A stretch of 64,000 nt of DNA. Source: Ramlibacter tataouinensis (GTDB lineage: Bacteria > Pseudomonadota > Gammaproteobacteria > Burkholderiales > Burkholderiaceae_C). A program made the translations under genes and the position numbers. Below the pieces are notes generated by a model. It did no database searches. It saw only the letters and a list, made by a program, of their open reading frames with translations, and was not told the origin of the DNA. The DNA lies in the NCBI RefSeq assembly GCF_027941915.1, contig NZ_CP116009.1:2232001-2296000 (forward strand), in the 5' to 3' direction. Positions 9,057 to 17,772 of the stretch are shown here, piece by piece (within the stretch, counting starts at the first letter, position 1; every line of letters starts with the position of its first letter).

Positions 9057-10417
9057 GCGGAGCCTTTCGGGATGGATGGATTCTGGATTGCGTCGGGTGT
9101 CCGCCCTGGGGGCGCTTCGGAGGCGAGGCAATCCAGCCCGCCACGAAATTCGGCCACGGAGAAGATCTCGGCGCCGTAACGCTCGAGCCAGTCGCTGTCG
9201 ACCCGCACGCCATTTCGCAGCAACCAGGGCTGGGCTTCGCGAACGATCAGTTTCCAGTCCTCCAGGTGGCGCAGTTGCTTCAGGCGGTCGGGGCGAGGAG
9301 GTTGGCCCAGCGCCTCGGCCAGCAGGTCCGTGAAGTTGACGACCTCGAACCCGCCCGGCTTCTCGTGGCCGATGAAGGCCATGTGACAGCCGTGGTAGAG
9401 CGTGACCAGGGCATCGGCCCGGGTGGCGCGCACCCGATCGAGCAGGTGGGCGTGTTCGACGGCCTGCAGCTGCGGCGAACGCGAACAGCCCGAACCGCCG
9501 CAGGTGTACGAGGACTCGAGCACCGTCTCCACGACCTGCAGGTCCGGAATCGATCGCAGCAGCGCCTCGACGTTGCGCCCGACTTCCGGCATGCCGTGGT
9601 GGGCGTGAAGCACCACGCGCCGGGGGATGCCGCGCACGAAGCGCCTGCGCAGTTCATCGGCGCGCTCCAGCAGATAGGCCGTGACGTGGTCGAAGTCATA
9701 CCCGCGGGGCCGGAAGCCCGCCATCGTTTCATTCAGGTGCAAGTCGCAGGTAGGGCACCAGTTCAACACCTTCTCGGCCTCGAAATCCCCGAACCGCTTG
9801 AGCGTGTGGGCGGTCACGCGGCCGCCCACCGGCAGTTCCCCTTCCCACTTGGAGGCGATGACCCCACAGCAGGACGAAGGGCCGCCGACCACCTCGTAGT
9901 CAAGCTCCAGCGCGTCCAGGATGTACAAGGTGTTGAACATCAGGTTGGGCGTGCGCAGCGCATTGCAGCCCGTGTAGAACACCAGGTCGGTCTTGCGCGG
10001 CCGTGACGGCGTGAAAAGCCGCGCGTAGTCCTGGGGAAGCAGCTGCATGGCGATCATGAGCTTGATGGACCGCGCCATGCGCCGAAAGAGCTGCGGCGTG
10101 CGGCTTTCAATGGCCGCATCGCGCATGTTGGCCAGCATCAGCATCTTGCGGGGGTTCACGCCTTCGGGACACGCCTCTATGCAGTCGCCGCAGCCGTTGC
10201 AGCCGTGCATCCAGGCGGAGGCCGCCGCCCCGCTTGCGCGGTTCTCGCCCAGCAGCTGCAAGACGTCGGCCACCACTGCGCGCGAGTCGGCGCCGCTGGC
10301 CGCGCCGTAGGGAACAACCGGGCACACATCCACGCACTTGCCACACCGCGTGCAGGCGGAGAGAAGCTGATCGATCTCCCCGTGCACATGATGTTCGGCA
10401 TCCGCCACGATGTTCAT
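9053..10417 (-). CDS. (Fe-S)-binding reductase with CCG domains
   Basis: This 454-residue protein is related to GlpC/HdrD. Two [4Fe-4S] motifs lie at residues 22-32 (CTRCGKCVDVC) and 73-83 (CNGCGDCIEAC). The first cysteine-rich (CCG) domain is intact: CNALRTP, then SSCCGV, then CPTC. The second is degenerate: its first Cys is replaced (LHAHHGMPE), the CC pair reads TCGGSGC and the last motif is YHGCHM. The start is the ATG at 10417, overlapping the RidA-like stop by 4 bases. No flavin dehydrogenase partner (GlcD- or GlpA-like) is encoded nearby, so electrons may come from the Fpr/FdxA pair of the same operon. This role is inferred. Confidence 0.85.
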   Translation of the reverse strand: MNIVADAEHHVHGEIDQLLSACTRCGKCVDVCPVVPYGAASGADSRAVVADVLQLLGENRASGAAASAWMHGCNGCGDCIEACPEGVNPRKMLMLANMRDAAIESRTPQLFRRMARSIKLMIAMQLLPQDYARLFTPSRPRKTDLVFYTGCNALRTPNLMFNTLYILDALELDYEVVGGPSSCCGVIASKWEGELPVGGRVTAHTLKRFGDFEAEKVLNWCPTCDLHLNETMAGFRPRGYDFDHVTAYLLERADELRRRFVRGIPRRVVLHAHHGMPEVGRNVEALLRSIPDLQVVETVLESSYTCGGSGCSRSPQLQAVEHAHLLDRVRATRADALVTLYHGCHMAFIGHEKPGGFEVVNFTDLLAEALGQPPRPDRLKQLRHLEDWKLIVREAQPWLLRNGVRVDSDWLERYGAEIFSVAEFRGGLDCLASEAPPGRTPDAIQNPSIPKGSA

Positions 10418-10821
10418 GACGAAGCCTCCGTGTCTCCTATCCGGACGATGGCCTCGATCTCCACCAGCATCCTTGGATCGATCAGGCGGCTGACCTCGAC
10501 CAGGGTGGCCGCCGGGTTGCCGCAGAAGAACGGGGCTCGCAGCGCCAGCGTTTCGGTGTGGAATCGCTCGATGTCCGTGGTGAAGATCGTGTACTTCACG
10601 ACGTCTTCCAACTGCGCGCCCGCGGCCACGATGATCTCGTTGAGGTTCGAAAAACACTGCGCTGTCTGCGCGCGGATGTCGCCGACGCCGACCACCTCAC
10701 CATGTGGATCACGAGCCGTGATGCCGGCGGTGTGAAGCAGGCGGCCGTCGGTCACCACTCCGAGCGAGAAGCGCACCGTCTTCTCCCAGGGCTTGCCGAG
10801 CCGGAGGACTTGCCGGGTCAC
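10414..10821 (-). CDS. RidA-family protein lacking the catalytic Arg
   Basis: This 135-residue YjgF/RidA-fold protein is about the family length. The core VEVSRLIDPRMLVEIEAIV and FSNLNEIIVAAGAQLEDVVK stretches are clear. In enamine/imine deaminase RidA, Arg105 sits in an ARSCVEV context; here the aligned text is PAATLVEV, so that Arg is missing and classic deaminase activity is doubtful. Similar Arg-less members accompany aromatic or amide catabolic genes. The gene overlaps both neighbours by 4 bases (start with the DUF1330 stop, stop with the Fe-S gene start), placing it second in the operon. Confidence 0.85.
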   Translation of the reverse strand: MTRQVLRLGKPWEKTVRFSLGVVTDGRLLHTAGITARDPHGEVVGVGDIRAQTAQCFSNLNEIIVAAGAQLEDVVKYTIFTTDIERFHTETLALRAPFFCGNPAATLVEVSRLIDPRMLVEIEAIVRIGDTEASS

Positions 10822-11111
10822 GCGCCGACCCCCTTGAGCAAGAGGACGGTGCAGTCCGCCCCGGCCACCCGATCGCGCGAGATGTCCTGGTAGCCGGGCG
10901 ACTCGGCCCAGGCCCGCCAGGCGGCTTCGTCAGGAAAGGAAAGAAGAACGACCTTGTCGCCTTCCCAATGGCCCTCGAGCACCTTGGGTCGGGTGTCCGC
11001 GGACAGGACGGCGCCTTCGAACGCACCGAACACTCCGCCGAATGCCGCTTGATAGCGGTCATAGGCCGCACGGTCCTTGAACTTGAGCTGTGCGAGTACG
11101 TATACCGTCAC
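10818..11111 (-). CDS. DUF1330 family protein
   Basis: This small dimeric alpha-beta barrel type protein is about 97 residues, the usual DUF1330 length. It opens with VYVLAQLKFKDRAAYDRY and holds VLEGHWEGDKVVLLSFPD, the family core. The GTG at 11111 is preferred over an upstream in-frame ATG because GAAAGG lies 8 bases before it and the added residues do not resemble the family. It is the first gene of the leftward redox/FAH operon and overlaps the RidA-like gene by 4 bases. No enzymatic role is established for the family; a monooxygenase-like or binding role in catabolism is a guess. Confidence 0.8.
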   Translation of the reverse strand: MTVYVLAQLKFKDRAAYDRYQAAFGGVFGAFEGAVLSADTRPKVLEGHWEGDKVVLLSFPDEAAWRAWAESPGYQDISRDRVAGADCTVLLLKGVGA

Positions 11112-11122
11112 ATTGCGCCTTT

Positions 11123-11147
11123 CACACTGAAATTCCGGATCAGTGTG
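11123..11147. promoter_or_regulatory. inverted repeat in operon leader
   Basis: This is a perfect inverted repeat with 8-base arms CACACTGA and TCAGTGTG separated by 9 bases. It ends 12 bases before the GTG of the DUF1330 gene, so it could be an operator or a hairpin in the 5' leader overlapping the ribosome-binding region. The symmetry is seen directly; the function is inferred. Confidence 0.5.
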
Positions 11148-11169
11148 CAAGCACGAAGCAACGGCGCAA

Positions 11170-11183
11170 GTTAACTACTTAAC
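11170..11183. promoter_or_regulatory. candidate Crp/Fnr operator
   Basis: The palindrome GTTAA-CTAC-TTAAC has perfect 5-base arms and a 4-base centre. This is the 5-4-5 geometry of Crp/Fnr-family sites. It lies 59 bases upstream of the first codon of the operon that itself encodes a Crp/Fnr protein at 6260-6940. Autoregulation is the simplest reading but is unproven. Confidence 0.5.
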
Positions 11184-11339
11184 ACCGCGCCAGCAAGAAA
11201 GCCAGGGATCGACCTGGGCCATCGCAGATGACGACGGCAATCCGGACGGTGCTTTCAGAGTCGTCTTCGCGCGCCTGAGCGAATGCATACCACACCTGGC
11301 CGGCGTGGACAGCTCAGGCGCTTTCGCGAAGAATCGCGC

Positions 11340-11981
11340 TCAAACCTTCGCCGGAACTGTTAGATGGGCTGGCGCCTTCGGAAATCGTCTTCCCCGATCC
11401 CTGGGGGCAACGGAGGGAGCGTCACTCTGCTCGTTGCCCCTCTTGCGCCAGCCATGGAGCGCCCGCAGCACTCGCAACACCGTGGAGTCCCCCGGCACGG
11501 GCTCGGTCTTGAACTTGAGCTTTCGGGCAAGCGCAAGCATCGCGATGTTCTCGGCGATCACCCAACCCTCCATCATCTCGTAGCCATCGCGTCGTGCCCG
11601 GCGCACCAGGCTGGCCAGCAACTTGGTTGCCAGTCCGCTCCTGCGCCAGTCCTCGGCCACAGTGACCGCGAACTCGCAAACCTTGTCACCGGGTTCGCCC
11701 GCCTGCACGTACTGCGCGGCACCCACGATGTCGATGCTGTCGGCCGCGGGTATCGTGGCGACGAACACGAAGTCATGCCCGGGCCGCGGATGCACTCCGC
11801 GTTGGAGGGCAGCGTCGTCGAGCCGTTCTTTGTGCATCATGAACCGGCTGTAGCGAGATGAGGCCGACAGGCGGTCGAAGGCCTGGACGATCTCCGTCGC
11901 ATCGGCCTCCACGACCGGACGCAACGTCACCTCGCGACCATCGCGCAGGGTGATGCGGCGCGGGCGATAGCTCCCCGCCAT
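11340..11981 (-). CDS. GNAT-family N-acetyltransferase
   Basis: This is a protein of about 213 residues with a GNAT fold. The acetyl-CoA-binding region is seen as VAEDWRRSGLATKLLASLVRRA (R/Q-x-x-G-x-G/A type), preceded by VCEFAVTV. The N-terminal part (ITLRDGREVTLRPVVEADA) and SRYSRFMM resemble the stand-alone GNAT domain found fused to acetyl-CoA synthetase-like proteins in Burkholderiales (Pat-type). I chose the ATG at 11981; a longer reading would overlap the fadD stop. The C-terminal 30 residues are basic and low-complexity. It follows fadD by about 20 bases, so control of an acyl-CoA synthetase by lysine acetylation is possible but speculative. Confidence 0.75.
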   Translation of the reverse strand: MAGSYRPRRITLRDGREVTLRPVVEADATEIVQAFDRLSASSRYSRFMMHKERLDDAALQRGVHPRPGHDFVFVATIPAADSIDIVGAAQYVQAGEPGDKVCEFAVTVAEDWRRSGLATKLLASLVRRARRDGYEMMEGWVIAENIAMLALARKLKFKTEPVPGDSTVLRVLRALHGWRKRGNEQSDAPSVAPRDRGRRFPKAPAHLTVPAKV

Positions 11982-12001
11982 CTTCGCCGCCAGCGCTTGC
12001 C

Positions 12002-13711
12002 CTAGGCAGATGCGATCGCCGACAACGGCGCATTTGCCGCTGCCGCGGGATGGCGCAACTCGCGCCGAAGAATCTTGCCGATGTTCGACTTCGGCAGCGG
12101 CTCGCTGCGGAACTCGACGATCTTCGGCATCTTGTAGCCGGTGAGGTACTGGCGGCAATGCTCGAGCAGAGCCTGCTCGGTCAGTGCCGGATCCTTCCTC
12201 ACGACGACAATCTTCACGACCTCGCCCGAGCGCTCGTCGGGCTCCCCGATGGCCGCCACCTCGGCCACGCCCGGGTGCAGCGCCACCGCATCCTCGATCT
12301 GGTTGGGGAAGACCTTGAATCCGGAGACGACGATCATGTCCTTCTTGCGGTCCGTGATCCTGAAGTACCCGCGCTCGTCCACCGACCCCATGTCGCCGGT
12401 GCGCAGCCAGCCGTCGTGCGTGAAGACCTTGTTCGTCTCGTCCGGGCGGTTCCAGTAGCGTGGCATGACCTGCGGGCCGCGCACGCAGATCTCGCCGACC
12501 TCGCCGGGCGCGAGCTCGCGGCCTTCATCGTCGAGGATGGCCGCCTGTGTGGAGGGAATCGGCAGTCCGATCGTTCCGGTCCACTCCGCAATGTCGATCG
12601 GGCTGGCCATCACGACCGGCGACGTTTCCGTCAGCCCATACCCTTCGACGATGGCCGCGCCGGTGCGCTGTTTCCAGCGTTCGGCCACCGTGCGCTGCAC
12701 CGCCATGCCCCCCGCGCTGCTGAGCTTGAGGGCGCGCGTGTCGACCTCGGCAAACTCCGCCGCATCGAGCAGCGCCCGGTACAGCGTGTTGACGCCGATG
12801 ATGATCGTGAAGGGATACCTCTTGAGGTCGTGGATGAAGGCCTTCATGTCTCTTGGGTTGGTCACCAGCACGGTGTGTGCGCCCATGTTCATCAGCACGA
12901 GACAGGAAGTCAGCGCGTACACGTGGTAGAGCGGCAGCGGGCAGACGAGCACCTCCTTGCCGTCCACCAGGTCGCGCGCCATCCACGCCGTCATCTGCAG
13001 CACGTTCGCGACCAGGTTCCCGTGCGTGAGCACGGCGCCCTTGGCCACGCCGGTCGTGCCACCGGTGTACTGGAGGAAGGCCATGTCATCGCGATTCAGA
13101 GGCACCTCCTCCAGGTGCCGCCCCCGGCCGGCGCGCAATCCGTCGTTGAACCCGGTCGCGCCGGCGATCTTCCATGCGGGCACCATGTGCCTCACGTACT
13201 TCACCACCACGTTGGTGAGCAGTTCCTTGACCACCGGAAACATGTCACCGACCTCTGTCGTGATCACGGCCAGGTTCAGGGTCGGGTTTCTCTCCAGCGC
13301 TTGCTGCAGCGTGTGGGCAAAATTTTCCAGCACCACGATGGCGCTCGCGCCTGAGTCCTTGAGCTGATGCTCCAACTCGGGCACGGTGTACTGCGGATTG
13401 ACGTTGACGACCACCAGGCCGGCGCGCAGCACGGCGAACAGCGCCACCGGATACTGCAGCAGGTTCGGCATCATGATTGCCACCCGGTCGCCTTTGCGCA
13501 GGCCCAACGTCCCCTGCAGGTAGGCGGCGAAGTCGCGGCTCGAGCGGTCGAGCTCGGCATAGCTCATCGATGCGCCCATGTTGCTGTAAGCGGGCAGGTC
13601 GCCGAAGCGCTGGCAGCTGTGCAGCAACATGTCCCTGAGCGAGGCGAACTCATGCACATCCACCTCGGCTGGAATCCCGGCTGGGTAGAGCTTCAACCAG
13701 ATTGCTTCCAT
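12002..13711 (-). CDS. fadD: long-chain-fatty-acid-CoA ligase
   Basis: This 569-residue ANL enzyme activates long-chain fatty acids to acyl-CoA at the inner membrane for beta-oxidation. Motifs: QYTGGTTGVAKGAVLTH (P-loop, about residue 215), EGYGLTETSP, TGDMG, DRKKDMIVVSGFKVFPNQIE (FadD hinge) and PKSNIGKILRREL with the catalytic Lys. The N-terminus (WLKLYPAGIPAEVD) is typical of proteobacterial FadD. The ATG at 13711 is supported by GGAAGGAG 9 bases upstream; an in-frame codon 18 residues earlier has no support. It lies downstream of the liv-like operon but is separated from it by 191 bases, so it may have its own promoter. Confidence 0.92.
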   Translation of the reverse strand: MEAIWLKLYPAGIPAEVDVHEFASLRDMLLHSCQRFGDLPAYSNMGASMSYAELDRSSRDFAAYLQGTLGLRKGDRVAIMMPNLLQYPVALFAVLRAGLVVVNVNPQYTVPELEHQLKDSGASAIVVLENFAHTLQQALERNPTLNLAVITTEVGDMFPVVKELLTNVVVKYVRHMVPAWKIAGATGFNDGLRAGRGRHLEEVPLNRDDMAFLQYTGGTTGVAKGAVLTHGNLVANVLQMTAWMARDLVDGKEVLVCPLPLYHVYALTSCLVLMNMGAHTVLVTNPRDMKAFIHDLKRYPFTIIIGVNTLYRALLDAAEFAEVDTRALKLSSAGGMAVQRTVAERWKQRTGAAIVEGYGLTETSPVVMASPIDIAEWTGTIGLPIPSTQAAILDDEGRELAPGEVGEICVRGPQVMPRYWNRPDETNKVFTHDGWLRTGDMGSVDERGYFRITDRKKDMIVVSGFKVFPNQIEDAVALHPGVAEVAAIGEPDERSGEVVKIVVVRKDPALTEQALLEHCRQYLTGYKMPKIVEFRSEPLPKSNIGKILRRELRHPAAAANAPLSAIASA

Positions 13712-13902
13712 CTCGAATCGCTCCTTCCAACCTCGAGTGAAGCGATGGTTAGCCACGGCCGTCACGACATCGAGGCAACTCGCGCAACCACGCGAACATG
13801 GACAAGCATGCTCGCACGCCTGGGCAGGTTGAGCAACTCAAGCGCAGTGAAGGCGACTGGCGCGTATCGTCGCGTTTCCCGCTTCGCGATGCAGCCTTCC
13901 GC

Positions 13903-15729
13903 TCACGCGTACAGCTGCTCGATCTCCCCCGCGTACACCTTGTAGATGCTGGAGCGCCGCACCTTCATGGTGGCGGTGACTTCGCCGTCGTCGTGGTCCA
14001 GCTCCTTGGTCAGCAGGTGGAAGCGCCGCACCTGGGACACGTTGGCCAGCCGGGCGTTGCCCTTGTCGATCTCGGCCTGCACCAGCTGGCGCACCGGCTC
14101 CAGCTCCACCAGCGAGCGGAAATGGGTGAAGGCCAGGCGCTGCGCCTCGGCCCACTTGCCCACCGTCTCGTAGTCGATCTGGATCAGCGCCGAGACGAAC
14201 TTGCGCGCCTCGGCCACCACGATGCACTCCTTGATGAAGGGGCTGGCCTTCATGGTGTTCTCGATCTCCGAGGGCGTCAGGTTCTTGCCGCCGGCGGTGA
14301 TCATGATGTCCTTCAGGCGGTCGACGATGCGCAGCTGGCCATCGGCGCCCTGCTCCACCACGTCGCCGGTGTGCAGCCAGCCGTCGCGGATCGACTGCGC
14401 CGTGGCCTCGGGGTTCTTGTAGTAGCCGGCGAACACCACGTCGCCGCGCAGCAGCAGCTCGTCCTGTGCGCCCAGCCGGACTTCCACGCCTTCGGTGGCG
14501 CGGCCCACGGTGCCGATGCGCACCTCGTCCAGGTCCTGGCCCAGCACCATGCCGGTCGATTCGGTCAGGCCATACACCTCCACCAGCGGCACGCCCAGCG
14601 TGCGGAAGAAGCGCACCACGTCCGGCGGAATGGGCGCAGCGCCGGTCAGCGCCACCTCGGCCCGGCGCAGCCCGATGAAGTTCTGCAGCGCGCGCAGCAC
14701 GGTCCAGTAGGCGAAGGCAAAGCGCAGCCGCTCGCCCAGGCTCCATTGCCCCCGGGGCTTCTCCGCCATCGGCGCGGCGGCCGCCAGAGCCCGCCGGTAC
14801 AGCGCCTGCTGGAGCGAGCCCGCCTCCTGCATCTTGATGCTGATGGCGGCGTGCAGCTTCTCCCAGATGCGCGGCACACCCAGGAACATGCTGGGCGCGA
14901 CCTCCCGCAGGTCTTCCTGCACGGTGCGGATCGATTCGCCGAAGTTCACCTGCGAGCCCAGGTACAGCGGCACGAAGGTGGTCAGCATCTGCTCGGCCAC
15001 GTGGCACAGCGGCAGGTACGACAGGTGGCTGGTGCCGGCGTGCAGCCGCAGCCGCTGCACGATGCCGGGCACCACGCCGCGGATGTTGCGCCAGGAGATC
15101 ATGGCGCCCTTGGGCGCGCCGGTGGAACCGGACGTGTAGATCATCAGCCCGATGTCGTCCAGCGTCTGCGCGGCCAGCGCGACGTCGATGCGGCCGTGGC
15201 CCTCGCTGGCGGCCATGGCGGCGCCGGCGGCCTCGATCTCGGCGAAGGTCTTGATGCGGGCCCGCTCCTCGGGGCCGTAACTCGCCAGCCCCTTGGTCTC
15301 GACCATGACGATCCAGCGCAGGCGCGGCAGCTGCCCGATCGCGTCGAGCAGCTTGTCGACCTGCTCCTGGTCCTCGCAGACCACGGCCTCGCAGTCGGCA
15401 TGGCCGACCACGTAGGCCACCTCGTTGCTGGGGCTGGTCGGATAGACGCCGACGGTCACGGCGCCGATCAGGCCGGCGCCCATCTGCGCCAGCACCCACT
15501 CGGCGCGGTTCTCCGACAGCACCCCCAGGTGCGAGCCCTGGTGCAGGCCGAGCGAGGCGAGGCCGAGCCCGAAGTGGCCGGCCCGCCGGTAGTAGGCGGT
15601 CCAGGTCAGCGGGTGCCAGATGCCGAAGTCCTTCTGCCGCACCGCCACCCGGTCGGGCTGGCGCTGCGCCTGCTCGCGCAGCATCTGCGGCAGGGTCTTC
15701 TCCGGCAGGGGATTCACGTATGCATTCAT
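13903..15729 (-). CDS. AMP-dependent long-chain acyl-CoA synthetase (FAA1-like)
   Basis: This 608-residue ANL enzyme is of the large FAA1/COG1022 type. Motifs: IYTSGSTGAPKGAMISW (P-loop), EVYGLTESTG, LHTGDVVEQ and DRLKDIMITAGGKNLTPSEIE. Its C-terminus (STMKVRRSSIYKVYAGEIEQLY, quoted in part) matches family members encoded with branched-chain-type ABC importers. It is the last gene of the leftward TetR-controlled importer cluster, 10 bases after livF. This argues that the importer takes up a hydrophobic or aromatic carboxylate which is then CoA-activated. The substrate is inferred, not shown. Confidence 0.9.
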   Translation of the reverse strand: MNAYVNPLPEKTLPQMLREQAQRQPDRVAVRQKDFGIWHPLTWTAYYRRAGHFGLGLASLGLHQGSHLGVLSENRAEWVLAQMGAGLIGAVTVGVYPTSPSNEVAYVVGHADCEAVVCEDQEQVDKLLDAIGQLPRLRWIVMVETKGLASYGPEERARIKTFAEIEAAGAAMAASEGHGRIDVALAAQTLDDIGLMIYTSGSTGAPKGAMISWRNIRGVVPGIVQRLRLHAGTSHLSYLPLCHVAEQMLTTFVPLYLGSQVNFGESIRTVQEDLREVAPSMFLGVPRIWEKLHAAISIKMQEAGSLQQALYRRALAAAAPMAEKPRGQWSLGERLRFAFAYWTVLRALQNFIGLRRAEVALTGAAPIPPDVVRFFRTLGVPLVEVYGLTESTGMVLGQDLDEVRIGTVGRATEGVEVRLGAQDELLLRGDVVFAGYYKNPEATAQSIRDGWLHTGDVVEQGADGQLRIVDRLKDIMITAGGKNLTPSEIENTMKASPFIKECIVVAEARKFVSALIQIDYETVGKWAEAQRLAFTHFRSLVELEPVRQLVQAEIDKGNARLANVSQVRRFHLLTKELDHDDGEVTATMKVRRSSIYKVYAGEIEQLYA

Positions 15730-15739
15730 GCGAGGCAGT

Positions 15740-16564
<825 letters not shown>

Positions 16565-16577
16565 CGCCACCGCTTCT

Positions 16578-17756
16578 TCAGTTCAGCTTGATCCAGTCGG
16601 AGGCGGGCACCATCTTCTGCGCCTTCATGTCGGCGCGGTAGACGCGGCCCACCGGGATGGAGTTGCCGCTGATGGTGACCGGCACGCCGATGATGCCGCC
16701 GGTGTCGAAGTCCTTGATGGAGTTCAGCGCGGCCTTCAGGTTGGCGCCGTTCAGCGCCTTGCCGGCGTCGAGCGTGCGCTTGGCCGCCTCGGTAAACAGC
16801 ATGGCAGTCAGGAAGCCCTGCATGTAGGCCGTGCTCTGGTATTCCGGGCGCATGGCGCGGATCTTGTCCAGCATCGGCGCCTTGGCCGAGGTGTCGTAGT
16901 AGTAGCGGAACGGCATCACGCCCATGAAGCCGTCGCCCGCCTCGCCCATCTTCATGACGGTGGAGCTGTCCATCGTCCAGAAGGTGCCCATCCACTTGCT
17001 GGTCATGCCCTGCTGCTTGCCCTGCTGGATGAACTCGGGGATGGGCGCCAGGATGTAGCCGTGGAAGATGGTGTAGTCGGGCGCGGCGCGGCGCAGCTTG
17101 ATCACCTCGGTGGACACGTCCACGCTGCCCGGCGGCGTCATGATCTTGGCCGCCACCGACAGGCCCAGCTTCTTGGCCAGCGCCTCGCTTTCGTCGATCG
17201 GGTCGCGGCCGAACTCGGAGTCGGAATAGACGAAGGCCACCTTGGCGCCCGGCTTCTCCTTGGCGATGTGTCGCAGCAGGATGCCGAACATCTCGGTGTA
17301 GTCGGGGCCGACCAGGAACTGGTTCGGGTACTTCTTGGGGTCGTTCAGCTCGGTGGCGAAGGAGGCCCCGGCCATCAGGATGTTGGCGTTGCGGTCCAGC
17401 TCGGGGTTGATGGTCTTGGCAAAGCCGGTGGAGTCGCCGTAGTACAGGTTGACCTTGTTCTGGCTGGTGATCTTCTTGAACGCCGCCACCGACACATCGA
17501 CCTTGTAGGCGGTGTCCTCGGGCACGTAGCGGATCTTGCGGCCCTTGATGCCGCCGGCGTCGTTGACCATCTTCACGTAGTCGGTGATGCCGGCGTTGAT
17601 GCCCACGCCGGCGAACGCGAACACGCCGGTCATCGGGATCGAGCCGCCGATGACGATGTCCTCGGCCTGCGCGTGCACCAGCGCCGGGGCGGCCAGCGCG
17701 GCGCCCGTGGCCAGCACCAGGCTGCGCCGGGTCAACGAGGGGGATGCCTTCTTCAT
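16578..17756 (-). CDS. ABC transporter substrate-binding protein, LivK type
   Basis: This 392-residue periplasmic-binding-fold type I protein has a signal peptide (SLVLATGAALAAPALVHAQA) following a twin-Arg-like TRRS. The mature protein opens DIVIGGSIPMTGVFAF and contains GASFATELNDP, a typical ligand pocket region. Members of this group bind branched-chain amino acids, amides, or aromatic and short-chain acids. Its position inside a cluster with an acyl-CoA synthetase favours an organic acid over an amino acid (inference). It sits 16 bases downstream of livM. Confidence 0.88.
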   Translation of the reverse strand: MKKASPSLTRRSLVLATGAALAAPALVHAQAEDIVIGGSIPMTGVFAFAGVGINAGITDYVKMVNDAGGIKGRKIRYVPEDTAYKVDVSVAAFKKITSQNKVNLYYGDSTGFAKTINPELDRNANILMAGASFATELNDPKKYPNQFLVGPDYTEMFGILLRHIAKEKPGAKVAFVYSDSEFGRDPIDESEALAKKLGLSVAAKIMTPPGSVDVSTEVIKLRRAAPDYTIFHGYILAPIPEFIQQGKQQGMTSKWMGTFWTMDSSTVMKMGEAGDGFMGVMPFRYYYDTSAKAPMLDKIRAMRPEYQSTAYMQGFLTAMLFTEAAKRTLDAGKALNGANLKAALNSIKDFDTGGIIGVPVTISGNSIPVGRVYRADMKAQKMVPASDWIKLN

Positions 17757-17772
17757 GCTTGTCTCCTAGGGG

